A stretch of DNA of 27,389 nucleotides from assembly GCA_003427395.1 (NCBI GenBank), contig BFEA01000220.1:236662-264050 (forward strand), written 5' to 3'. Under the pieces are notes generated by a model that did no database searches, was not told the DNA's origin, and saw only the letters and a program-made list of their open reading frames with translations. This DNA is from Chara braunii (lineage: Eukaryota > Streptophyta > Charophyceae > Charales > Characeae). Positions 9,317 to 17,540 of the stretch are shown in pieces. Each line of letters begins with the position of its first letter. The stretch's first letter is position 1. Made by a program: the position numbers and the translations under genes.

Positions 9317-9599
9317 CATTTGTCCTGCTGCTCGTCAATCAGTTCAATGATGTGTGATTGTCATTGGGCTTGGTTCCACTACTCAGCATCCTACATGCAC
9401 TCGGACGTTTTTTCTCTGGACCAGGTGCATTCCAACGAGCCAGGCCCATTGCACTTTTCACTGAATTGAATTGTAGTTGTTGAATTATCACTGAAATTGC
9501 TGTTGAATTTCTTATGGCCATCAAGCCCTCCTCGAATTGTCGTTGAATCACATTGCATGGTGTGGCCTTTTTCATGACAGATCAGAACCAGAACAAGGG

Positions 9600-10500
9600 T
9601 GGTGGACGCAGAGCTGGCTCCACTTTTCTCTAGTTTTTGAGAAGATGACAGCTTGTGGGAGCAAGAGAGAGACTGGCTGTTGCAGTTATGACAGAATGAT
9701 TGTCAGTGTTGCCGGGAGCTGGATTAGACGACAGCAGCCCCAAGTTCGGCAGTGCCTGCGAGCTCATCCGCTTGCCAAGGACTTGAGGAGCATAAAGAGA
9801 ATCTCCAGCAAGGAGCAGTCCCTAACTACCCAGGCCAACATCTTTCGCTCTCAGGACTGCATCTTTTCCACGGCGCGCTGTTTCTGGACGGCCAAGCTCG
9901 CAACGTGCACTCTCAGGATTTGCAAAGGGACTTCCTTAGAAGGAGAGAACACAGATTCTTCCTCCTCCTCGACCACCTCCACCACCTCCACCACCTCCAC
10001 CTCCTCCGCCTCCTCCGCCGCCTCCACCTCCTCGTCTTCCTCCCATTGGTGGTATTCCTGCTGCTGCAGCAGCTGCCGTTACTCATTCGCCCTCCCATTC
10101 CCCTCCCCTCCCTCTCACTTCTCCTTTCTGCCTTGCTGGAGCAAAAAGAACTGCTCCCGTACGAGTCATCCATGTGGCGGTTTAGTTTTCCCATGCAGGA
10201 CGCACAACCTCGGCACCCTCACAAGAGATGAAGTGTCGTTTGCGGTAGTCAAGGATGGAACACCCTTGGCCGCCTCCTGCTCCTCTGGTTCTTCCTTCTC
10301 ATCCTCTTCTTCTTGCTCTTTCTTCGTCCTTCCTTTCGAAAGCACAAAGGAGTGGTCTGATTGGGTAGGAGACAACATTAGCATTTGGACTCAGCACAGA
10401 CGATGTGATTTTCTCGCTAGACGGGAAGTTCAGGAACCAAGCGGCTCCAACAATCTCCTCCTTCCACTACCTCTTCTCTTGCTGTTTCTTTTTCCCTTGC
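9600..10500 (+). other. CT-rich region with (CCACCT)n and polyproline coding potential; no gene called
   Basis: Around 9969-10030 a CCACCT/CCTCCG-type repeat gives, in one frame, an unbroken run of prolines. About 40 further codons with small and Pro/Ser/Ala residues follow before a stop near 10190. Other frames give Ser/Thr or Leu/His runs of the same origin. Formin-like FH1 segments look like this, but there is no start, no adjoining FH2-like sequence and no clear splice pair. I regard it as a microsatellite-driven open frame, with a small chance that it is an exon of a proline-rich protein. Confidence 0.3.
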
Positions 10501-10560
10501 ATTGGCCTTTCCTTCATTCACCCTTTCGGACAGTCTCTATATCCCTTCATGTATGTTGGT

Positions 10561-10670
10561 CCCACCTTGGAGAGTCCTTGGTCCCATCTTGAACCCCCCA
10601 CTGTCCCATCTTGAAGCCTCTTCTATCCCATCTTGCAGCCTCCTTGTTCCCATCTTGAACCCTCGTCCCT
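10561..10670. repeat. 22-bp minisatellite, five copies
   Basis: The motif CCCAYCTTG recurs at 10561, 10583, 10605, 10627 and 10649, a constant 22-base spacing. The first nine bases of each unit are nearly invariant and the remaining thirteen vary (often GAACCCC- or AGCCTC-like). Confidence 0.88.
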
Positions 10671-11405
10671 ATCATCTTCCTCCGTTCCTTACGATGGCAA
10701 TTCAAACGTGGAGTAAAACACTTGCCTGTCTGGCACACTCTGAGCTTGAATGTCAACCTGGCACACTCTGACAGACTCTGATTAACGAGCCACGGGACCA
10801 AATGGCAGCACCGGATTCTCTCCGTTGTCTGCTCTGGTTCATTATTGCAACATCAGGCGATTGGTCGTTGTCTGACAAAGTGCAGGCTCAAGATCGGGGA
10901 AAGGAGACGTGGAGAGAAGAGGAGTGGCTTGCAATAGGTTTATGACTCTACATGCACCACCGCTGACATAGCCTTTCACTGCCACCATTCACCCTTTTGA
11001 AGTAGTCTCTCTCTGATCGCCTTGCCTATTCCTAGGTATAGACAAAGTGGAAGGGTTTGCTCAAATCGTCGAATTCAACTTTCGTCCCTTTTGTACGACC
11101 ACTCTGCTGTTGCTTTGCCTTGCCTATTCCTAGGTATAGACAATTGTCTTTTTTATATTCCTAGGCATAGACAATTGCCTTTTTTTTTTTTTTTTTTTTT
11201 TATAGAGTTTTTAACGCCTTCCCGCCCGCCCTTTTTTCTCTCTTGCTAGCCAAAAGGATAAGTTGCACAGCAATCATGTTTGGATTTTCTGCTTGGCTGG
11301 CATCAGCTCCAAGTCAAGGCATAACAACGCGGCCACCGGTCCCCGGATTCTCGGCAAATCATTACTCAAAGGTTAGCTCCATTGTGAAATCATCGAAATG
11401 TGTCC
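10671..11405. repeat. Non-coding stretch with a thrice-repeated TATTCCTAGG motif and a poly-T run
   Basis: A motif close to TATTCCTAGGTATAGACAA occurs at about 11025, 11122 and 11156. The first two copies are also preceded by GCCTTGCC. A T-run of about 20 follows at 11180. A 14-base duplication (CTGGCACACTCTGA) lies near 10729 and 10758. No coding sequence or known element is recognised. Confidence 0.6.
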
Positions 11406-11446
11406 AAGTTTAAACTCTAAAGAGTCTAAACTTTGAGTTTAAACTT
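11406..11446. repeat. Inverted repeat, 12-bp perfect arms
   Basis: AAGTTTAAACTC (11406-11417) and GAGTTTAAACTT (11435-11446) are perfect reverse complements, with a smaller ACTCT/AGAGT pair nested at the inner edge. The sequence would extrude as a cruciform or fold as a hairpin. No element boundaries are evident around it, and the following ~300 bases to 11748 hold nothing I recognise. Confidence 0.75.
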
Positions 11447-11748
11447 TAAACTTCAAAAAGTCTTCCTCTTTCTTTCTTTTCTTTTTTTTTCACCCTTGTC
11501 ACCTTGTGTTTATTACTTAACACTGTTAACAATAGATCAGAAAGTTGTGGGACTTCAAGGAGAAGAGAACACGTATGAGAATTGCATTTGTCAGTTTCAC
11601 TGTTTCAGTGATTTTCATGGATTTTTTTTCGAAACTTCCAAATGCCGACATCCTGACATCTTATTTCCATTGCCCTGCACTTCATTTGAACTACTTTCGA
11701 AGTGCCGTGTGGAATTTCATTTTGCATTTCCCTGGGGAACCATGTGGC

Positions 11749-11934
11749 TTTAAACCACCAGCACCTTTCTCAGCTATCGTTGCGGAGCCTGAAAATGCCC
11801 TGCGCGCCAAAGAAAAACGAACCGGCACGGCCCGTTTTCAGGGTGGTCCCACCACCCATTTGCGTCCAGCAGTACCGAACCCCGCTTGGCTTCGCGTTAA
11901 CCGGGGCAGCGGGGAAAGGTGCTGGTGGCTTAAA
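11749..11934. mobile_element. Candidate MITE-like element with ~15-21-bp terminal inverted repeats
   Basis: The left end (11749-11769, TTTAAACCACCAGCACCTTT...) and right end (11914-11934) are inverted copies with one mismatch. The core of the repeat is CCACCAGCACCTTTC. Both ends are bordered by a TTAAA-like direct repeat, a possible short target duplication. The ~145-base interior is markedly more GC-rich than its AT-rich surroundings and contains another inverted pair (CCTGAAAA/TTTTCAGG). It has no coding capacity, consistent with a non-autonomous DNA transposon of unknown superfamily. Confidence 0.55.
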
Positions 11935-12034
11935 CTTTTTTGAATCTATTTCAAGTTATTTGCTTGAGTACATTTTTACTTTTCACCACTAAGAGAGTGA
12001 CAGAGATGGTGATTGGAGACGATGACAAAGGTTG

Positions 12035-12145
12035 AAAATGATGGTGTTGGGACTGGGGAGGGATTTGGACAGCCTCAGGGCAGCTCACACAAAATGATGG
12101 TGTTGGGACTCGGGCGGGATTTGGACAGCCTCAGGCAGCTCACAC
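12035..12145. repeat. Tandem duplication, 56-bp period, two copies
   Basis: AAAATGATGGTGTTGGGACT starts both copies (12035 and 12091), and CAGCTCACACA ends both. Two or three substitutions and a one-base length difference separate them, so the duplication is fairly recent. Confidence 0.85.
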
Positions 12146-12199
12146 AGCAGAGACAGACACCTTGAAGATAAGAATATAGGTACTGAATGAATGAACGAC

Positions 12200-12860
12200 T
12201 AAATGAAACAAACGGGCAAATGGACAAATGAACAAATAATCAAAGGGATGGCAGAACACGGGAAGGAAACGGAAAGCAAAAGAGAGAAGGGAAGGGAACA
12301 CAATGGAAGGCATGAAAAGGGAAGAGAAGGGAAAAGAAGGGCAAAGAAAGGGAAGCGAAGGGAAGGGACAAGAAGAGACGGGGTAAACAGAGCCCAGGAT
12401 TTATTTTTCATGGTATTTGTAAGAAAACTCCTGCACCTTTTGAACCAAACTTGCCACCAACCCATAAATTGGATATCAAATAAGCCAACAGCAACAACGA
12501 TAAGTGGGAAAAAAAAAAAAAAAAAACAAGGGAAGGAGTCTCAAACTTTCACCCTTTACAGTTTTTCAGGATTTTCCGGATTCTTAGGGCTTGCCAAAAG
12601 AGTCGTCTCCAAGGCTCGAAGAAACACTAAACTTGGCACACACTAACGTTGACCAAAAACCAAACAGGGCTATAAAAAGAAAGAAAGAGAAAACTGGAAA
12701 AAGTAACCTCACAATGGCCTTTTCAGTGCTTGGGGGGTTAACCTATGGGCTGAAAAGTGGGGGTCCCTCTAACCACTTGTGGAAAAGAAAAGAAGGGAAG
12801 GGAAGAGAAGGGAAGGAAAGGGAAGGGAAGCGAAGGGAAAGGAGGGAGGGAGGGAGGGAG
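12200..12860. repeat. GA-rich simple-sequence tracts flanking unrecognised sequence
   Basis: 12240-12380 and 12780-12860 are GGGAAGGGAA/GGAGGGAGGG-type purine tracts. Between them there is an A18 run near 12510 and no recognisable gene. Open frames in this region encode only Lys/Glu/Gly/Arg runs dictated by the repeat. The second tract leads straight into the assembly gap. Confidence 0.75.
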
Positions 12861-13780
12861 NNNNNNNNNNNNNNNNNNNNNNNNNNNNNNNNNNNNNNNN
12901 NNNNNNNNNNNNNNNNNNNNNNNNNNNNNNNNNNNNNNNNNNNNNNNNNNNNNNNNNNNNNNNNNNNNNNNNNNNNNNNNNNNNNNNNNNNNNNNNNNNN
13001 NNNNNNNNNNNNNNNNNNNNNNNNNNNNNNNNNNNNNNNNNNNNNNNNNNNNNNNNNNNNNNNNNNNNNNNNNNNNNNNNNNNNNNNNNNNNNNNNNNNN
13101 NNNNNNNNNNNNNNNNNNNNNNNNNNNNNNNNNNNNNNNNNNNNNNNNNNNNNNNNNNNNNNNNNNNNNNNNNNNNNNNNNNNNNNNNNNNNNNNNNNNN
13201 NNNNNNNNNNNNNNNNNNNNNNNNNNNNNNNNNNNNNNNNNNNNNNNNNNNNNNNNNNNNNNNNNNNNNNNNNNNNNNNNNNNNNNNNNNNNNNNNNNNN
13301 NNNNNNNNNNNNNNNNNNNNNNNNNNNNNNNNNNNNNNNNNNNNNNNNNNNNNNNNNNNNNNNNNNNNNNNNNNNNNNNNNNNNNNNNNNNNNNNNNNNN
13401 NNNNNNNNNNNNNNNNNNNNNNNNNNNNNNNNNNNNNNNNNNNNNNNNNNNNNNNNNNNNNNNNNNNNNNNNNNNNNNNNNNNNNNNNNNNNNNNNNNNN
13501 NNNNNNNNNNNNNNNNNNNNNNNNNNNNNNNNNNNNNNNNNNNNNNNNNNNNNNNNNNNNNNNNNNNNNNNNNNNNNNNNNNNNNNNNNNNNNNNNNNNN
13601 NNNNNNNNNNNNNNNNNNNNNNNNNNNNNNNNNNNNNNNNNNNNNNNNNNNNNNNNNNNNNNNNNNNNNNNNNNNNNNNNNNNNNNNNNNNNNNNNNNNN
13701 NNNNNNNNNNNNNNNNNNNNNNNNNNNNNNNNNNNNNNNNNNNNNNNNNNNNNNNNNNNNNNNNNNNNNNNNNNNNNNNN
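12861..13780. other. Assembly gap (920 Ns)
   Basis: Unknown bases lie between a (GGAGG)n purine tract and a (TG)n tract. Both edges are simple repeats, which is probably why assembly failed. The true length is unknown, and any reading frame spanning the gap is meaningless. Confidence 1.

Positions 13781-13850
<70 letters not shown>
13781..13850. repeat. (TG)n microsatellite
   Basis: About 35 TG units with a single C interruption at 13819, abutting the gap. Confidence 0.98.
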
Positions 13851-13852
<2 letters not shown>

Positions 13853-14090
13853 CAGAGTGAGCTGCCTTGGATGACTGTGTACCCACCCCCTTCAATCTTG
13901 TTCTCATCCGTGCCTTGTTGCATCCCTTGCTTTGTGATTGTCCGTCATCTGTGTTTCTTTCACCTGTCTGTCTGTGTGTGGCCTCCTATACCTCTCTCAT
14001 CTTTCTGTATGGCCACTCCCTCCGTGTATATCTCTGGATGTTGTCTTGCTGACTTGGACATTGTTGTTCGGTGCTTGCTGCTATTTGCAG

Positions 14091-14306
14091 AGCATTGAAG
14101 AAGTAGTTGTTGAGAGGTGTGTACAGCTGGCACAGCGGGGAGCCGCATCTCCATCATGGCTATTCTCAGAGATAATTGATACATCACAAGCAAGCAAAGA
14201 GGAATTTTCCAGCAACCCAAGGCCACGCAGGAGCCTTAGGAAAGTTACTTTTGGTAGGTTTACATATCTCTATGGTGAAGTCCCAGAAACCGAAAAGGAA
14301 AAACAG
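14091..14306 (+). CDS. Candidate internal exon of an unidentified host gene (72 codons, phase 0/0)
   Basis: The segment is preceded by a pyrimidine-rich stretch and an acceptor (CTATTTGCAG, ending 14090) and followed by a donor (CAG|GTATGA, GT at 14307-14308). Between them are exactly 216 bases, open throughout in phase 0. The predicted peptide, from SIEEVVVERCVQLAQRG to FTYLYGEVPETEKEKQ, has balanced composition with charged and hydrophobic residues, unlike the repeat-driven frames nearby. It has an N-terminal amphipathic helix-like part and a basic RPRRSLRK patch in the middle. I do not recognise the family. No neighbouring exons are identifiable; they could lie beyond the gap or beyond the transposon nest to the right, implying long introns. 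It may also be chance. Confidence 0.45.
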
Positions 14307-14982
14307 GTATGAAGTTCCCATTAGTTGTGCTTATTCTTTTTACACCCCTAGCTCTACTGTGTTCATCTGATTCCATCAGGATTTGAACTCATGCTCTGTT
14401 TGTTAAGTCGTGCACGTGAGCACAAGGTTCCTGTTGTGAATGCTGTACTTCGCAGTTTTTAGTATGCAGTATAACAATGACTAGCTTAGCGCCCGCGGTG
14501 TGGGCTACATCTGCATAACAAAGTACTGAAGCAGTAAAGAAAGTACTCACACAGACTTAAATGGACTCTGGACTGTCAGACTTGGATCCATATCTTGCTT
14601 CACCACACACAGAACCCGCACTGAGGCCGCTACGAAGTGCGCGTGAATATGTTTTTTTTTTCTAATGAATAGTTAAGAATATTTTTTTTTCACTCCCCCT
14701 CCCCCACGTCAGACTTGGATCCATATCTTGCTTCACCACACACTAAACCCACACCATGGCTGCTGAGAAGTGCACATCGTTTTTTGTTTTTTTTTCTAAT
14801 AAATAGTTACGAGTATACTCGTTTTTTTTATCCTTTCAGCCTTTCAGGTTGTGTGCGGGGGTTCTCACGTTGGACTTGGATCTATATCTTGCTACACTAC
14901 ACACAAAATCCGCACCGAGTCCGCTACGAAGTGCGCATTAATTTTTTATTTTTTTCTAATAAATAGTTAAGAACTTAAGAAT

Positions 14983-16236
14983 TGTTATGATACTGGACAA
15001 TTTCGAAGTACACAGTCATCAGATAGTACAATGCCGTCCAATTGCAATAAGAAATGAATGAACTTGGGAGGAGAGAGAGGGTAAGAAGAAGAAGATGATG
15101 TACACCAGCATAGACAAATGATAAAGCTCTTCTTCTTCGCCAAACACTCTCCTCCTCCTTTACTCCTCTCTTATTCACACAAGAAACAATAGTACAATGT
15201 TGAATGGCCGAACCAGAATCAATGTCCGAATCCCTCTTCTACTGCAGGTATCACTTGAGGTCCACCATAGCCATGGCTGCCTCCCTCACTCTTCACTCTC
15301 ATAGGCCGAGGCTATGGCGGACTACTTGGGTCTTCCCCTGATGTCCAAAGGACAACCTAAAAGCAGCTATGGCTGCTCTAGCTCAGGCCGCCATGCCTGA
15401 CTCTGCTTCGAAGCTTCTTGGTGTAGCTCTACCCCAGCTGGGGCCTTCCTGCTGCAGCGCCCACCAAGGTGATGAAGATGGCTGCCACCATAGCCAGGTA
15501 AGTACCTCTGGCGCTCCCCCTTCCTCCTGGTCTTCGTCCTCCTCCGTGTCCTTGCTCCTTCCCCAGCAGCGCTGCTCTTGCTTGCACTGCTCCAGCCAGC
15601 GCTCCAACCAGTTTGTTGCCAAACTTGCACACCGACAATGAGACTGGGCTCTTCGCCCGGCCTGGAGATATAGCGGCCTGCTTGCCTCTTGGCCTTCTAA
15701 GCAACCGGTACCTCCTCCCTTTCAGAGGGAAACATCATCGCAGACTCTGATATTGCCCGTACAGGTCCTAGACTCAGACTGGTTGGACTGGTACCCGCCT
15801 AGACCTAGCCTACAACTACTGGGCCTCCAAAAATGCCACTTCTGTCTTCTTCTGCTTGGCCTCGAGTACCCGGCACATCTACCTCTTAAGGGTGTGGTAC
15901 CGGCCTACCTGCTACTTGAGTGTTTCCCCGCTGCTTCAAGTGTTGCGGGCCTCTTCCCCCGCCACTTGAATATTTTCCCCCGCTGCAATCCTCAATGTCA
16001 CAGCCACAGGTAAGTACCGGCCCTTAGGGCCCAACAAACGAACAGGTGCCCTTGCGGGTCACACACAGTGTCAAGCCAACCAGCACTCAGACAGACATGC
16101 AGACCAGCAAGCATGCACACACACAGACATGGCATTCAGTCCATGAGCAAGCGGGAAACTCCGCAAGGCATTCAGTCCATGAGCAAAACTCAGAAATCAG
16201 TTGTGTGTCCCAGTCCGTGTTTGGTCGGGTCATCAT
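14983..16236 (+). mobile_element. Solo LTR, copy 1, with 5-bp target duplication AGAAT
   Basis: The block begins TGTTATGA and ends TCATCAT; the second copy at 24312-25618 ends TCATCACA, the expected form. AGAAT precedes it (14978-14982) and follows it (16237-16241). The tandem repeat unit it interrupts resumes directly after, so this is a complete single-LTR insertion. Features shared with the second copy include a GA/TC-rich part, GCCATAGCCATGGC-type palindromic motifs, two copies of CAGGTAAGTACC (15495-15506 and 16007-16018), and a CA-rich minisatellite near the 3' end. Solo LTRs arise by recombination between the two LTRs of a full element. The superfamily is unknown because no internal region is present. 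Confidence 0.85.
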
Positions 16237-16327
16237 AGAATAGACTTTTTTTTTTCCTTTGAAGTTGCTTGGGGGACCCTGCACGTCAAACTTGAATCCA
16301 TATCATGCTTCACCACACACAACACCT

Positions 16328-16988
16328 GGGGTGAAGTCCCACCGCCCAAGTTAAGTTTAGAAAACGCAATGGTGTGACACCATTTCGACATTAATAAATT
16401 TGAAACAAGAAATTAAAAAACTGAAAAAAAACGCTAGAAACAACTTTTCTCCTTATTTTTGATAACGTAACTCGGAGAAATGAAACACGTCTGGCACAGT
16501 CGGAGTGAATGTCTCCGTGGAAAAGGGATACTCCCCGTGATGAGCGGACAGAAGGTCACCATTTGTAAAATGGACAGGGACAACATGGATGGCCAAATGC
16601 GTTCATTGCCCAAAGAAGGACACAAGTTTGATGCCAAAGAGCCAAACACAGCTGTCAGAGTTCCTCCGTTTTAGGATGTAATGATGTCTAAAAAAACAAA
16701 AAAAGAAAAGGCACGTAAGTTGAGAAATCTACCCTGGGGGGGGGTAGGGTAGTTTTCTCAACTTAAAATGGTTTCCCGCCCGAACCGAAAGGCCCAAAGC
16801 ATACGACAAAACGAATTTCACGTCAAATAAAAAATCTACAAAATGACCAAATATAATAGGTTATTCTCCTGTATTTTCACACCACTAGATTCGCGATACA
16901 TCAACGGCAGAGCTCCGTCCCACCGTGCCACACGTGATAGAAAGCTCAGCGTTGAGAAAACTCAACTTGGGCGGTGGGACTTCACCCC
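16328..16988. mobile_element. Non-autonomous DNA transposon, 661 bp, 25-bp perfect TIRs (31 bp with one mismatch)
   Basis: The left end (16328-16352, starting GGGGTGAAGTCCCACC) and right end (16964-16988) are exact reverse complements. The match extends to 31 bp with one mismatch. Removing the element rejoins the flanks of a tandem-repeat unit at the expected length, with only a T duplicated, so no clear target duplication is seen. Inside are two more inverted pairs: 16716-16735 with 16746-16765 (20 bp, one mismatch, G-rich loop), and AATGGTGT-G-ACACCATT at 16368-16384. No transposase is encoded. The missing target duplication leaves the superfamily open. Confidence 0.8.
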
Positions 16989-17160
16989 TGCACCGCGGTC
17001 GCTAAGAAGTGCGCATGAATATATATTTTTTCTAGTGGTAAATAGTTAAGCATGTATATATATACATATAATATTATATATAATATCTTCAAACAGAGAT
17101 ATATATTTATATATATTATGTATATTTTTTCTATATATTATAATATATATATACTATAAG

Positions 17161-17198
17161 TGATAGTCTACTTTGATTTTGGTTAAGGTAGATTATCA
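17161..17198 (+). repeat. 14-bp hairpin just upstream of the hammerhead
   Basis: Arms 17161-17174 (TGATAGTCTACTTT) and 17185-17198 (AAGGTAGATTATCA) pair over 14 positions if two G-U pairs are allowed, with a ten-base loop. The hairpin lies 28 bases before the ribozyme and just after ~120 bases of AT-rich sequence (about 17041-17160). Confidence 0.6.
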
Positions 17199-17226
17199 TT
17201 TACAGTGTAATCAGTGAGGGGATTCT

Positions 17227-17286
17227 GCAGACTGTTGAGGGTTAAGCCTCCTGATGAGTCGGTGAAACTCCGACGAAACAGTTTGT
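17227..17286 (+). ncRNA. Hammerhead ribozyme, type III topology, intact core
   Basis: All conserved parts are present in order. Stem III is 17227-17235 with 17278-17286 (nine pairs, two of them G-U). The cleavage triplet GUU is at 17234-17236, with predicted cut after 17236. Stem I is GAGG/CCTC (17237-17240 and 17247-17250) with loop GUUAAG. The core CUGAUGA is at 17251-17257. Stem II is GUCGG/CCGAC (17258-17262 and 17270-17274) with loop UGAAACU. The core GAA is at 17275-17277, with A15.1 (17278) pairing U16.1 (17235). Such ribozymes cut their own RNA, leaving a 5'-OH and a 2',3'-cyclic phosphate, and are known from retrozymes, Penelope-like elements and satellite RNAs. GUU satisfies the NUH rule but is less common than GUC. 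Activity is inferred, not shown. Confidence 0.85.
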
Positions 17287-17426
17287 CACAACCCCTCCTT
17301 TGTTGTCCTCTTCTCTCTCTCTGCCTACGGTTTACCGGGCAGTTCTGTTTGTGATGATATATATTATAATGTGTATATATATATTATATCTATATCTATA
17401 TCTATATCTATATCTATATATATATA
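17278..17426 (+). repeat. Hammerhead-associated unit, copy 2: downstream part with hairpin and (TA)n/(TATC)n tail
   Basis: After the ribozyme come GTCACA, a CT-rich stretch, the hairpin CTGCC (17321-17325)/GGCAG (17338-17342) with inner CGG/CCG, and TGTGAT (17350-17355). The last can close the unit with GTCACA at 17285-17290. From 17355 onward the sequence is TA/TATC microsatellite until the next unit. Ribozyme plus this part resembles a short RNA-derived unit with a TA-rich tail. The period to the next copy is 181 bases. Confidence 0.8.
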
Positions 17427-17540
17427 GCCTCCTGGTGAGCCGGTGAAACTCCGACGAAACAGTTTGTCACAGCCCCTCGTTTGTTGTCCTCTTCTCCCTC
17501 TCTGCCTACAGTTTACCGGGCAGCTCTATTTGACTATATA
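17427..17540 (+). repeat. Hammerhead-associated unit, copy 3: 5'-truncated and mutated core
   Basis: The unit starts abruptly after (TA)n at GCCTCC, inside what would be stem I, so the cleavage site and the 5' strands of stems I and III are absent. The core reads CUGGUGA (17432-17438), with the essential A6 changed to G, and stem II has a C-A mismatch. It cannot be catalytic. The downstream hairpin and CT-rich part are kept with few changes. The TA tail is cut after ATATA by the chromovirus LTR at 17541. Confidence 0.8.

Larger units (their letters stand above)
14575..17050 (+). repeat. Tandem repeat array (four units), interrupted by a solo LTR and a TIR element
   Basis: Each unit runs GACTTGGATCCATATCTTGC, then TTCACCACACAC, then a variable CCGCACCGAG-like part, then GAAGTGCGCATGAAT, a T-run and CTAATAAATAGTTAAG. 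Units start near 14578, 14709, 14872 and 16286. The third unit is separated from the fourth by the solo LTR (14983-16236). The fourth is split at 16327/16989 by the TIR element and resumes with CACCGCGGTCGCTAAGAAGT, ending at about 17050 in AT-rich DNA. No coding capacity. Confidence 0.85.

Noticed and set aside
9537-10592. A 351-codon plus-strand open frame.
   Set aside because: All three frames and the opposite strand are open over the same (CCACCT)n region; Ser/Thr and Cys runs reflect the repeat, and only a weak polyproline possibility is kept as a note.
10561-10670. CRISPR-like array of short repeats.
   Set aside because: The 22-bp period leaves 13-base variable parts, the context is eukaryotic, and there are no cas genes; it is a minisatellite.
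12591-14098. Long open frames spanning the gap on both strands.
   Set aside because: They run through 920 unknown bases and purine or TG repeats, so the reading is not real.
14380-14460. A minus-strand GAGTTCAAATCCTG segment resembling a tRNA T-arm.
   Set aside because: The would-be T-stem does not pair and no anticodon or acceptor stem could be built.
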